A stretch of DNA of 64,000 nucleotides, taken from VXMF01 sp965206775. Its GTDB lineage: Bacteria > Acidobacteriota > Terriglobia > Bryobacterales > UBA6623. A program made the position numbers and the translations under genes. Location of the stretch: contig CBDBKU010000003.1 in assembly GCA_965206775.1 (NCBI GenBank), positions 62,001-126,000 on the forward strand. Direction: 5' to 3'. The notes under the pieces are model-generated. The model was not told where the DNA came from. It worked only from the letters and a program-made list of their open reading frames with translations, and did not search any database. Positions 10,059 to 18,782 of this stretch are shown here, one piece after another. Within the stretch, counting starts at the first letter, position 1. Each line of letters opens with the position of its first letter.

Positions 10059-10147
10059 GGTGTTCGGAGCGCCCTTCGCGGCGAATTGCAGTGTATCCGA
10101 TCCGGTTCCGCCCCCAGAGAAACCCGTGTCGAGCCGACCGGATCTCC

Positions 10148-10963
10148 CTACAGCGCAACGCCGAAGAAGCCCTTCAGCAGGTAAGCCGCAAGCAGCGAAA
10201 TGGCCAGGAACCAGATCACCCAGTGTGTCTCCCACCCGGCAACGCCGATCTCGCGGGGCGGATAGATGATTTCGATGCTCTCGACCTCTTTCGATTGGTA
10301 TCCGCTTTCCCCCGGGGCCAGCAGGAGCCTCTGCCACCACGAAGTCGTCCGAGCCGTTGAGACATAGGCCAGCCCATCCCCTGCGAGGGCCGACTTCTTG
10401 ACTGCCCCTTGCGGCGTCTGCAGAGTGAGCTCGGCCGGTCCGTCACCAGCGGCACGGATGCGCCAGACAACCTGTTTGGCGGCCCCCGCAGAAACCGAAG
10501 CGCTATCGACCAAGAATGCCTTCGATCCGGACAGTTTCAGATCGCTACCTGCGAGTGCCGTGTTTACAGCTAGAAGCGCAGATTCGCCGACCCGCAGGGG
10601 ACGGTGCCCGTAAACTGCATCGAAATGGGAATAGAGCACGACCATCGGCAGGGCCAGGAAGAGCGCCGGACGGAGCATATGTCCGACGTAGCGGCCATTC
10701 TCGAGCAGCAGATGCCCCTGGGCGCGAAAGAGCAGGCCTGGTTCGTCTCGGTATAGCCTCATCTCGAGGAGGCGGGCCTGCATGCGCTTTCTTGCACGGA
10801 CGATTGCCTGCTGGTTCGAGGTCTTGCCCACGACCCACAGCATGCCGATGCCGATCAGAACTGACGCTATCGCCAGCCCCACGAGCGGGTTGAATGCCCC
10901 GAACAGGGCGCTGTAGCCCGACACTAGCGCCCGCACGAGCGCGTTGAAGCCATCGACGATCAC
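10148..10963 (-). CDS. YidC/Oxa1/EMC3-like inner-membrane protein
   Basis: A 271-residue membrane protein with hydrophobic helices at about residues 26-45, 98-113 and 244-268. A basic amphipathic segment (RARKRMQARLLEMRLYRDE) sits after the first helix and a soluble beta-rich domain (~120-240) lies between helices 2 and 3. Helix, charged hairpin, helix is the layout of the DUF106/EMC3 branch of the YidC superfamily, and the N-terminal part reads like that branch. This is pattern recognition, not a search result. It is the last gene of a minus-strand run, 13 bp after the small protein at 10977-11174. If the assignment holds it would assist membrane protein insertion. Confidence 0.55.
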   Translation of the reverse strand: MIVDGFNALVRALVSGYSALFGAFNPLVGLAIASVLIGIGMLWVVGKTSNQQAIVRARKRMQARLLEMRLYRDEPGLLFRAQGHLLLENGRYVGHMLRPALFLALPMVVLYSHFDAVYGHRPLRVGESALLAVNTALAGSDLKLSGSKAFLVDSASVSAGAAKQVVWRIRAAGDGPAELTLQTPQGAVKKSALAGDGLAYVSTARTTSWWQRLLLAPGESGYQSKEVESIEIIYPPREIGVAGWETHWVIWFLAISLLAAYLLKGFFGVAL

Positions 10964-10976
10964 GCTGGCCGCCGCG

Positions 10977-11174
10977 CTAGTCGATATATCCGAGGCCCTG
11001 CAGCTTTTTCATGATCTCCTCGTCGGAGGCGCCTTCCTCGATCTGTGCCAGTTCCTTCTCGATGACGTGCTCGACGAACTCTTGCGGAGATGCGTAGCCA
11101 GCCGCGTCGGCACAGCGCTTGACGCGCTCGAACAGGGCCTTGTCCAGCTTGATGGAAACCGAGGAACCGAACAT
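10977..11174 (-). CDS. Small ribbon-helix-helix-like protein
   Basis: A 65-residue acidic protein. SVSIKLDKALFERVKRCADA followed by SPQEFVEHVIEKELAQIE looks like the beta strand plus two helices of a MetJ/Arc-type fold, and the C-terminal tail (DEEIMKKLQGLGYID) is charged. It lies between bioD (12 bp upstream) and the YidC-like gene (13 bp downstream), so all are probably one transcript. The role is unknown; it could be a small DNA-binding regulator or a partner of the membrane protein. No cognate toxin gene is next to it. Confidence 0.6.
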   Translation of the reverse strand: MFGSSVSIKLDKALFERVKRCADAAGYASPQEFVEHVIEKELAQIEEGASDEEIMKKLQGLGYID

Positions 11175-11186
11175 AGCGAAATCCCA

Positions 11187-11873
11187 TCATACGCCCGCGC
11201 CTCCCGCGCGGGCCTCCGTTGGCTCTCGGAGGGCACTGAACCGGCCTGCCAGCCTCTCAGCGACGTTCTCAATAGCCTGCGGGCCCAGCGGTTCGAGCAC
11301 CGGAATCTCGCCCAGCACCGGGGTCTGCCCGTATCGCTCGATCGCCTCACGGTTCGCCGCGTTCGGCACGCCCGCCATGACGACCCCCGCGACGGGGATC
11401 GAACGCGCTCGCAGCTCGGAGAGCGTGAGCAGAGTGTGATTGATGGTTCCCAGTCCGGACCTGGAAGCGACTAGAGCAGGCAGGCGGAGCCGCGCGATCA
11501 GGTCCGCCATCATTTCTCGCTCGTTGAGCGGCACCAACAGGCCGCCGGCCCCCTCCACGATCCAGAAGCGATCCCTCGGCAGGCTGTCGGCGATTCCCAA
11601 CATGTCGCTGATCGCTATCTCGCGGCCGGCCAGCCGGGCGGACAGATGCGGCGACAGCGGTCGCGGCAAGCGGATGCCGCTATCCGCGACTTCCTCGTCG
11701 GCGCAGCGAGCAAGGCGGCGCACTTCCGCCGTGTCGTCGTCCTGCTCGATTCCGGTTTGGACGGGCTTCCAGTATCCGACTGCTCCGGAATGCCTCAACG
11801 AGGCGACGAGGAGGCTCGAGACGACTGTCTTGCCGACGCCCGTGTCGGTGCCGGTTACGAAGATGCCAAGCAA
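11187..11873 (-). CDS. bioD: Dethiobiotin synthetase
   Basis: A cytoplasmic 228-residue ATP-dependent carboxylase that closes the ureido ring of 7,8-diaminopelargonate to give dethiobiotin, the penultimate step of biotin synthesis. The P-loop is GTDTGVGKT at residues 8-16. KPVQTGIE at about residues 37-44 is the conserved substrate-binding stretch, and VEGAGGLLVPL is the third signature. It overlaps the end of bioF by 19 bp, which implies translational coupling. Length is normal for the family. Confidence 0.95.
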   Translation of the reverse strand: MLGIFVTGTDTGVGKTVVSSLLVASLRHSGAVGYWKPVQTGIEQDDDTAEVRRLARCADEEVADSGIRLPRPLSPHLSARLAGREIAISDMLGIADSLPRDRFWIVEGAGGLLVPLNEREMMADLIARLRLPALVASRSGLGTINHTLLTLSELRARSIPVAGVVMAGVPNAANREAIERYGQTPVLGEIPVLEPLGPQAIENVAERLAGRFSALREPTEARAGGAGV

Positions 11874-13006
11874 AGTCCCATATCTCCCAAAATCTCTTGG
11901 AGGCGGCCAGCGAAGTCCGCAATATCCTCCGCTTCGAGATTCGCATTCAGCGAGATCCTCAGCCGAGCCGTGCCCTCCGGCACGGTGGGAGGTCGGATGG
12001 CTCGCACGTCGAATCCGGATTGGCGCAGGAGGCTGGCGGCGTGGATGGCAGTCTCGTTCCGCCCGAGAACGATTGGCACAATCGGCGAGTCGCCCGGCGG
12101 CATGCCGAGTGCCTCGCGCAACGAAGTACCGAATCCGCGGACCCGGTCCCGAGCATCGGGCGACTCCTCCAAGATACTCAAGGCTTCGTCGATCGCCTCA
12201 GCCACGGCAGGTGGCGGCGCGGTCGAGAAGACAAACGGGCGCGCGGCCTGGATCAGGTAGTCGATGGCCCATTCCGGCCCGCACACAAATGCCCCGCTCA
12301 CGCCAAGTGCCTTGCCTGCGGAGTTCACCGATAGAAATACCGTGTCTTGGCAGCCCATCTCTTCGACCAGTCCGCTGCCGGTCTTGCCGTAGACTCCGAC
12401 CGCATGTGCCTCGTCCACGACGAACGCGAAGCCGTGACGCGTTTGCAACTCTGCGTACTGTGCGAGCGGCGCGATGTCGCCATCCATGCTGAATAGGGAT
12501 TCCGTCACGACGAAGCGCTGGCCGCGACAAAGCTCGGACTCGAGAAGCTCCGACAAGGCACCCGCGTCGCAGTGCGGGTACACGACACGCCTTGCCTTCG
12601 AAAGGCGCATGCCATCGATCAGGCTAGCGTGATTTAGTTCGTCGGAGAAAACGACATCGCCCTCGCCTGCAAACGCAGTGAGCACGCCGAGGTTGGCGGC
12701 CCAGCCGCTACCTAGGAACAGCGCATTCTGCGTGCCTTTCAAGCCGGCGACCCGCTCCTCGACCGCGCGGAACGACGGCCTGTGCCCGCGCAGCAGGCGC
12801 GAGCCGGTGGAACCGACTCCCATCGCTTTCGCGGCTTCCGCGAAGCGCCTGCAGATCCTCGGATGCCGCGCCATCCCGAGGTAGTCGTTCGAGCACAGAT
12901 CAATCCCTGAGGGCGCCTCGAGCGACCGCTTGAGACCTTTCGATGCTAGGTCCTCCAAGCGCGCGCGCACGCGCTTTTCCAATCCGGTATTCTCTCTCGC
13001 CATCAC
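11855..13006 (-). CDS. bioF: 8-amino-7-oxononanoate synthase
   Basis: A PLP-dependent alpha-oxoamine synthase of 383 residues that condenses pimeloyl-ACP/CoA with L-alanine. Landmarks are CSNDYLGMARHP near residues 38-49, SDELNHASLIDGMRLS, VVDEAHAVGVYG at ~197-207, and the PLP lysine Lys232 in the NSAGKALGV segment. The last is slightly unusual, because most BioF proteins have G-T-x-x-K there. It lies 45 bp after bioB and overlaps bioD, so the three form one transcription unit. Two adjacent Met codons (13006, 13003) are possible starts. Confidence 0.95.
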   Translation of the reverse strand: MMARENTGLEKRVRARLEDLASKGLKRSLEAPSGIDLCSNDYLGMARHPRICRRFAEAAKAMGVGSTGSRLLRGHRPSFRAVEERVAGLKGTQNALFLGSGWAANLGVLTAFAGEGDVVFSDELNHASLIDGMRLSKARRVVYPHCDAGALSELLESELCRGQRFVVTESLFSMDGDIAPLAQYAELQTRHGFAFVVDEAHAVGVYGKTGSGLVEEMGCQDTVFLSVNSAGKALGVSGAFVCGPEWAIDYLIQAARPFVFSTAPPPAVAEAIDEALSILEESPDARDRVRGFGTSLREALGMPPGDSPIVPIVLGRNETAIHAASLLRQSGFDVRAIRPPTVPEGTARLRISLNANLEAEDIADFAGRLQEILGDMGLCLASS

Positions 13007-13051
13007 GGCCTGCTCTGCGCGCCGTCGTTCCGAGTGCCCAATGACCGGGGC

Positions 13052-14026
13052 TCAGGACCGCGGCTGGGTTGCGGTCAGCGGCTCCTCGCAAAGCCGCATG
13101 CCCATGCGCGATAGCAACCGCTCATCGTCGGAAGCACCGGGATTCGGCGTCGTGAGCAGCCGTTCCCCGAGAAAGATTGAATTCGCGCCCGCTAGAAAGC
13201 AAAGGGCCTGGCCTTCTTCCGAGAGTTCGAGTCGCCCCGCTGACAGACGTACGATCGACGTCGGCATGGCGATCCTTGCTGCCGCAATGACTCGGGCAAA
13301 CTCCAGCGCGCCGACGGGAGGCAAATCCTCAAGTGGCGTGCCCTTCACACGGACGAGGCTGTTGATAGGGACGCTTTCCGGGTGGGGGTCCTGCCGGGCG
13401 AGCTGCAGCAGCAGGCCGAGGCGGTCATCCACGCTTTCGCCCATCCCGATGATCCCGCCGCAGCAAAGCGTAACACCGCTCCGCCGCACCCGCGCGAGAG
13501 TGTCGAGCCTTTCCTGATAGCTCCTGGTCGTGATGATCGCGTCGTAGAATTCGGGACTCGTGTCCAGGTTGTGGTTGTAGGCCGTTAGGCCAGCTTCTGC
13601 AAGGCGATCGGCTTGGTCCTGATTCAGCATGCCCAGCGTGCAGCAGGCTTCCATTCCAAGGTCCCGCACGCCGCGCACCATCGCGACGACCCGGTCGAAC
13701 TCGGTGCCATTGGGCGCCTCGCGCCACGCGGCGCCCATGCAGAATCGCGTCGCGCCGTTCGCCTTGGCCGCTCTTGCCATGTCGAGGGCCTCGCCGACAC
13801 TCACGAGGTCTTGAGCTTCGACGCCCGTCTTGTAGCGTGCCGATTGCGGGCAGTACGCGCAATCCTCCGGGCAATGGCCGGTCTTGATGCTCAGCAGCGC
13901 GCAGCCTTGGACCGCTTCCGGATCGTGATGCTCCCGGTGCGCGGTCTGTGCCCGGTAGAGAAGCTCGGGCAAGGGAAGGTCATGGATCTGCCGGATCTCG
14001 TCCAGAGTCCAGTCATGGCGCAGCAT
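13052..14026 (-). CDS. bioB: Biotin synthase
   Basis: A radical-SAM enzyme of 324 residues that inserts sulfur into dethiobiotin. The [4Fe-4S] cysteines are Cys52, Cys56 and Cys59 (HCPEDCAYCPQ). YNHNLDTSPEFY and GIIGMGESVDDRLGLL are further family signatures, and the late NSIFLGERLLTTPN segment is typical. It is the first gene of the minus-strand bio run; its start faces pgi across a 288-bp gap. bioA, bioC and bioH are not in this window, and the class III aminotransferase at 18.8 kb does not look like a BioA. Confidence 0.96.
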   Translation of the reverse strand: MLRHDWTLDEIRQIHDLPLPELLYRAQTAHREHHDPEAVQGCALLSIKTGHCPEDCAYCPQSARYKTGVEAQDLVSVGEALDMARAAKANGATRFCMGAAWREAPNGTEFDRVVAMVRGVRDLGMEACCTLGMLNQDQADRLAEAGLTAYNHNLDTSPEFYDAIITTRSYQERLDTLARVRRSGVTLCCGGIIGMGESVDDRLGLLLQLARQDPHPESVPINSLVRVKGTPLEDLPPVGALEFARVIAAARIAMPTSIVRLSAGRLELSEEGQALCFLAGANSIFLGERLLTTPNPGASDDERLLSRMGMRLCEEPLTATQPRS

Positions 14027-14314
14027 CTACGGCCTATTATCCTATGAGACGGGCGGATGGCCTCGCACTAGTCCCGCGATGCGGCGGCGAGGGGTGCGCT
14101 CTGCACTGGAATCGTCGAGATCACGATGGAATGATCGCTGGTACGATGGCCGTTTGGCCAGAGCGGGCTCGCACGATGATCGAGCCGGCACCAGCGGGAG
14201 CGCCCGGCCATTCCGACCCTAGGCTCAGCCTCGTCGCAACGCTGGCGGTTTCCTCGCTTCTGCATCCCTTGCAAGCCTGCCGTTCAGCGCGCCTGAAATC
14301 GGAGGACAGGACCG

Positions 14315-16036
14315 GTGACTGCAATCAACACGCAACAGGAGCGAATGCCTGCTCCTCTCCGCCAACGGGTGGACGATCTTGCCGGCGAGTGGAGTTTACG
14401 CCGGAACGTGGAGCGTCTCTGGCAAGGCGACGAATCCTTATGGACTTCCTCGGGCGAAGCCAACTGGCTCGGCTGGCTGCCGATCGTCGAACGGCAACTG
14501 GCAAACGCCGATGTTCTCCAGAACTTCGCCGATTCGGTCCGCGGGCGATTCAGCCACGCCGTGCTGCTCGGCATGGGCGGATCCAGCTTGTGCCCCGAGG
14601 TCCTGAGCCTGTGCTTCGGACAGAGGGACGGCTTTCCCGCTCTTCGGGTCGTAGACTCGACAGACCCGGCTCAGATCAAGGCGTGCGAGGACACGGTCCA
14701 CATTGAATCGACGCTCTTCATTTCCGCCAGCAAGTCCGGTTCGACGCTCGAAACCTCGCTGCTGACCGAGTATTTTCTAGATCGCGTGGCGTCCCAAGTT
14801 GGAGCCCTGCGCGCTGCGGCGCAATTCGTCGCGATTACGGATCCGGGCTCGCGGCTCGAGTCGAACGCCCGGGCGCTCGGATTCGGCCATGTGATGTACG
14901 GCGTGCCAGAGATCGGCGGCCGGTATTCGGCACTGTCGCATTTCGGCATGGTACCGGCAGCGGCGATGGGCCTGGATACGGGAAGACTGCTGGCCGGTGC
15001 TCGGGCGATGTATGCGGCCTGTCGTCCCGAGGCGGCTGCGGACGAGAACCCCGGCCTGCGGCTGGGTCTTCTGCTCGGGGCCGCCGCCTTGGAGGGTCGT
15101 GACAAGCTGACGCTCGTAGTCTCTCCGAGCGTTGCGTCCCTCGGAGCCTGGATTGAGCAGCTGGTCGCCGAGTCGACCGGCAAGCGGGGCACAGGCATTG
15201 TCCCTGTGGAAGGCGAAGTACTTGGTTCCCCCTCTGCATACGGAGACGACCGTGTATTCGTGAGCCTGGCGCTACGATCCGACGTGGAAGCATCCACGGA
15301 AGTTGCCCTGGACGAACTAAGCCGGCTCGGCCATCCCGTCGTGCGCATCGGCATCCAAGGCGTGGAAGACATTGGGCAGGAGTTCTTCCGCTGGGAGATT
15401 GCGACAGCTATCGCGGGAGCCGTGCTCGGCATCGATCCGTTCGACCAGCCGGATGTCGAATCGGCGAAGGTGGCTGCCCGAGAGCTGACGAGCGCGTACG
15501 AAGCAGACGGGTCCCTGCCATCGGATGCCGCGTTCCTCGAGGAGTCCGGAATCCGGCTCTTCGCCAGCCGCGACCACTCTGAGCGCCTGCTCGCGGATTC
15601 AGGTAGGCGAGGCCTCGCCGGAGTGCTTCGTTCTCACATTGGTGCGGCCGTCGCAGGAGATTACTTTGCGCTGCTCGCGTTCGTGAATCGAAACTCCGAG
15701 ACCCAGGCCTCGCTGGAGAGGATGCGTGGGACGGTCCGATCCCTGACCGAAGCCGCGACATGCGTCGGGTTCGGGCCGAGATTCCTGCACTCAACGGGCC
15801 AGCTGCACAAGGGCGGAGCCGACAACGGGGTGTTCCTTCAGATTGGCTGCGACGATCCCGCCGATATCGCCGTGCCCGGACGGAACCTCACCTTCGGCGT
15901 CGTCAAGGCCGCCCAGGCGCTAGGCGACTTCAATGTCCTGACGCGTCTGGGCCGAAGGGCCCTGAGAGTTCATCTCGGCGAAGGCCTCGGGCAAGGCCTC
16001 GCCAAGCTGGAGGCCGCGCTCGCCAAGGCCGGTTAG
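14315..16036 (+). CDS. pgi: Glucose-6-phosphate isomerase
   Basis: A cytoplasmic glycolytic isomerase of 573 residues interconverting glucose-6-phosphate and fructose-6-phosphate. SIS-type phosphate-sugar binding motifs are clear: GMGGSSL (86-92) and SKSGSTLET (139-147), with GGRYSALSHFG and the C-terminal HSTGQLHKGG segment. Overall wording is closer to the Pgi half of transaldolase-Pgi fusion proteins than to E. coli Pgi, but no transaldolase domain precedes it. The stop overlaps the stop of the convergent acyl-CoA dehydrogenase gene by 4 bp. Confidence 0.93.
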   Translation: MTAINTQQERMPAPLRQRVDDLAGEWSLRRNVERLWQGDESLWTSSGEANWLGWLPIVERQLANADVLQNFADSVRGRFSHAVLLGMGGSSLCPEVLSLCFGQRDGFPALRVVDSTDPAQIKACEDTVHIESTLFISASKSGSTLETSLLTEYFLDRVASQVGALRAAAQFVAITDPGSRLESNARALGFGHVMYGVPEIGGRYSALSHFGMVPAAAMGLDTGRLLAGARAMYAACRPEAAADENPGLRLGLLLGAAALEGRDKLTLVVSPSVASLGAWIEQLVAESTGKRGTGIVPVEGEVLGSPSAYGDDRVFVSLALRSDVEASTEVALDELSRLGHPVVRIGIQGVEDIGQEFFRWEIATAIAGAVLGIDPFDQPDVESAKVAARELTSAYEADGSLPSDAAFLEESGIRLFASRDHSERLLADSGRRGLAGVLRSHIGAAVAGDYFALLAFVNRNSETQASLERMRGTVRSLTEAATCVGFGPRFLHSTGQLHKGGADNGVFLQIGCDDPADIAVPGRNLTFGVVKAAQALGDFNVLTRLGRRALRVHLGEGLGQGLAKLEAALAKAG

Positions 16037-17196
16037 TAGGACCTCGGGAGGCCGAGGACCTTTTCCGCGATGTACGAGAGGATCAAGTTCGTCGATATCG
16101 GAGCCACTTGGTAGAGCCTCGTCTCCCGGAACTTGCGCTCAACGTCGTAGTCCGCTGCGAAACCGTAGCCGCCGTGCGTCTGCAGGCTGGCGTTGGCCGC
16201 TTCCCACGAGGCGTCCGCCGCGAGCAGCTTCGCCATGTTGGCCTGCGGGCCGCAAGGCTGGCCGCCGTCGTACATTTCCGCAGCCCTGAACCGCATAAGG
16301 TCAGCCGCCTCAACGTGCGCGCGGGCCCTTGCAAGCGGGAACTGAATACCCTGGTTCTGCCCGATGGGCCGCCCGAACACAACTCGTTCGCGGGCATAAT
16401 TGCAAGCCCTTCGCAGGAACCAGTTCCCGTCTCCGACGCACTCGGCTGCGATCAGGATTCGTTCGGCGTTGAGACCGTCCAGCAGCGCCCGGAAGCCATC
16501 GCCCTCCTCGCCGATCAGGTTGGCGGCGGGCACTTCGAGGCCGTCGAGAAAGACCTCGCAGGTGTGATGGTTGATCATCGTGCGAAGCGGGCGAATTTCG
16601 ATGCCCTTTCCGCCCGCGTCGGCAAGGTCCACGAGCAGGATCGAGAGTCCGCGGGTCTTCTTGGTGACCTCCTCGACCGGCGTGGTCCGCACGAGGAGGA
16701 GCATCAGGTCCGAATGCTCGATTCGCGACGTGAATACTTTCTGGCCGTGCACCACGTAGCGGTCCCCGCGCTTCTCGGCTCGGGTCTGCAACTGGGTCGT
16801 GTCGGATCCGGTCGTTGGCTCGGTGACGCCGAATGCCTGCAGCCGCAGTCCGCCGCTCGCAAGGGCCGGAAGGTAGCGCCGGCGCTGCTGCTCGGTGCCT
16901 CGACGGGTCAGCACGTCCATGATGTACATCTGGGCGTGGCAAGCCGCCGCGTTTCCGCCGGATGCGTTGATCGCCTCCATGATGAGGCTCGCCTCGAGAA
17001 TCCCTAGGCCGCTTCCGCCGTGCTCCTCAGGAATGAGGGCCGCAAGCCAGCCCCCTTCTGTCAGTGCCCGGACGAATTCGGATGGATAGCCTTGCGTTTC
17101 GTCCAGCTTGCGCCAGTATTCGCCAGGGAAATCAGAGCAGACATCGCGAACCGCGTCGCGGATCTGCCGCTGGTCGTCGTCGAGCGGGTAGCTCAT
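16033..17196 (-). CDS. Acyl-CoA dehydrogenase
   Basis: A flavin-dependent acyl-CoA dehydrogenase of 387 residues, full length for the family. The N-terminal helical domain carries LIPEEHGGSGLGILEASLIMEA. The middle beta domain has FGVTEPTTGSDTTQLQTRAE, the FAD-contacting signature. The C-terminal helical domain ends with QTHGGYGFAADYDVERKFRE and LIL-SYIAEKVLGLPRS. It introduces a C2-C3 double bond into an acyl-CoA and passes electrons to ETF. It overlaps the MaoC gene by 4 bp (stop/start), so the two are co-translated; together with the divergent CitE-like gene they resemble C5-acyl-CoA cassettes. The acyl substrate is not known. Confidence 0.93.
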   Translation of the reverse strand: MSYPLDDDQRQIRDAVRDVCSDFPGEYWRKLDETQGYPSEFVRALTEGGWLAALIPEEHGGSGLGILEASLIMEAINASGGNAAACHAQMYIMDVLTRRGTEQQRRRYLPALASGGLRLQAFGVTEPTTGSDTTQLQTRAEKRGDRYVVHGQKVFTSRIEHSDLMLLLVRTTPVEEVTKKTRGLSILLVDLADAGGKGIEIRPLRTMINHHTCEVFLDGLEVPAANLIGEEGDGFRALLDGLNAERILIAAECVGDGNWFLRRACNYARERVVFGRPIGQNQGIQFPLARARAHVEAADLMRFRAAEMYDGGQPCGPQANMAKLLAADASWEAANASLQTHGGYGFAADYDVERKFRETRLYQVAPISTNLILSYIAEKVLGLPRSY

Positions 17197-17654
17197 TCCG
17201 AACCTCGCGGCCGCTTCGGCACCAGCACCGTGCGTTTCAGCGTCAGCACGGTCTCGTCACGCTGGTTGAAGCCCCGGCTCTCCACGTACACGAGCCCGCG
17301 ATCCGGCTTCGACTTGGATTCGCGAAGATTCGCGATCCGGCTCTCCGCGTAGATGGTGTCCCCGTGGAACACGGGGCCGACATGCTTGACCTCGCTGTAG
17401 TCGAGATTCGCGATCGCCCGACCGCTCACGTCCGCCACGCTCATCCCGACCACGATGCTGAATACGAGCGGCCCGACGACAAGCCGCTGCCCGTGCTGGG
17501 TGCCCGCCGCGTAGTTCGCGTCGATGTGCACGGGGTGCTGGTTCATTGTCAGCAGAGAGAACCACGTGTTGTCAGCTTCGGATATGGTTCGTCCCGGCCA
17601 GTGCTTGAAGACCTGGTCTATCTCGAATTCGTCAAAGTAGCGCCCGTAGGCCAT
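17193..17654 (-). CDS. MaoC-type enoyl-CoA hydratase, mesaconyl/itaconyl-CoA hydratase-like
   Basis: A 153-residue single hot-dog-fold hydratase. NTWFSLLTMNQHPVHIDANY holds the R-hydratase-type active-site segment (Asn...His) in the form I associate with MeaC/itaconyl-CoA hydratase proteins rather than with plain (R)-enoyl-CoA hydratases. The rest (VFHGDTIYAESRIANLRESKS, then LVYVESRGFNQR) also fits that subgroup. It lies in an operon with the acyl-CoA dehydrogenase (4-bp overlap) and is divergent from the CoA-ester lyase gene, whose likely start is only 76 bp away. The expected reaction is hydration of a C5 unsaturated dicarboxyl-CoA; this is inference from subgroup and neighbours. Confidence 0.85.
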   Translation of the reverse strand: MAYGRYFDEFEIDQVFKHWPGRTISEADNTWFSLLTMNQHPVHIDANYAAGTQHGQRLVVGPLVFSIVVGMSVADVSGRAIANLDYSEVKHVGPVFHGDTIYAESRIANLRESKSKPDRGLVYVESRGFNQRDETVLTLKRTVLVPKRPRGSE

Positions 17655-17730
17655 GGAATGCAGTCGCCTCGCCGATCTCGGCCCGGTAGGCGGGCCTCGC
17701 TTTGCCCATTATGTAATGGTGGCAGCGCCA

Positions 17731-18555
17731 ATGGATGCATCCAAAATCCGAAGTGTCCTGTTCGTGCCAGGCGACAGTCCGAAGAAGCTCTCCAAGGCGC
17801 CGTCGGTGCCCGCTGACGCTCTGATCGTCGATTGGGAAGACGCTGTGGCGGATGCCAGCAAGGCAAGGGCCCGGCAGGTCACCAAGGACGCGATGCCGGG
17901 CCTCGCTGGAGCCGGTGCGGCAGTTCTGATACGAGTCAACGCGAATCGCCCCGAACTCATCGATCAGGACTGCCGGACCGTCCTGGAATGCGAGCCAGAC
18001 GGCATCGTGGTCCCCGGATGCGAGTCTGGGCAGGCTGTTCAGGACCTGCTTGGCAAGTTGCCCGGCGAGTTGGTTGTCTTCGCCTTGATCGAATCGCCGA
18101 TGGGCGTGCTCATGGCGGCGGACATCGCCACCAGCAGCGATCGGGTGCGCGCGTTGATGTTCGGTGCCGAAGACTATTCTGCCGAGTCAAGGATCATCCG
18201 GAGCGGTGGGGAGCCGGAACTGGCGTTCGCGCGGAGCAGCGTCGTTAACGCCGCTCGGGCGACGCGTCGCGAGGTCTTCGATTCCCCCCTCATGCGATTC
18301 AATGACTCGGACGAAGTGCGGCTTTCGGCTTGGCGCGGAAGGCGACTGGGCTTTACGGGCCAGGCGGCGATCCACCCTAGTCAGGTCCCGGTGATCAACG
18401 ACGTGTTCTCTCCGTCGCAGGCCGAGACGGACGCGGCTTCGGCTGTGCTGGAGCGGTATCGAATGCACGGCGGCGGAGTATACGCCGTCGACGGCACGCT
18501 AGAGGACAAGCCTGCCGTCGAGGACGCGCTGCGGCTGCTTGCCCGAAAGCGGTGA
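17731..18555 (+). CDS. HpcH/HpaI-CitE family CoA-ester lyase (citramalyl/malyl-CoA lyase-like)
   Basis: A TIM-barrel lyase of the CitE-like group, about 274 residues. RSVLFVPGDSPKKLSKA opens the family, VDWEDAV follows, the metal ligands sit in the ESPMGVL and GAEDYSAE segments, and AAIHPSQVPVIND is the late signature. Members cleave beta-hydroxyacyl-CoAs such as citramalyl- or malyl-CoA to acetyl-CoA plus a 2-oxo acid. Next to a MaoC hydratase and an acyl-CoA dehydrogenase this points to a C5 route ending in pyruvate plus acetyl-CoA (inference). The start at 17731 is chosen for its position before the conserved RSVLFVPGD; an ATG at 17716 is also possible. Confidence 0.88.
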   Translation: MDASKIRSVLFVPGDSPKKLSKAPSVPADALIVDWEDAVADASKARARQVTKDAMPGLAGAGAAVLIRVNANRPELIDQDCRTVLECEPDGIVVPGCESGQAVQDLLGKLPGELVVFALIESPMGVLMAADIATSSDRVRALMFGAEDYSAESRIIRSGGEPELAFARSSVVNAARATRREVFDSPLMRFNDSDEVRLSAWRGRRLGFTGQAAIHPSQVPVINDVFSPSQAETDAASAVLERYRMHGGGVYAVDGTLEDKPAVEDALRLLARKR

Positions 18556-18782
18556 GCCCGGAGAATAGTGCGATTCCGTCGGACAGACCAAGCCTTGAGA
18601 GCGGCAGAATCGTGTCACTGGCAGTTCTCGTTCCCGGCCAGGGAAGCCGGTCCGACGAGCCTCCCGCTCCGGTCGAGCAAGTGGCGGGCAACCGATGCGC
18701 TGCTGACCCGGAGAGTATCGGCTAGGTCAGGTCCTGACGCGCCCGGCCCTCGTTGATCGGCGAGCCGATATACTCGCACCAT

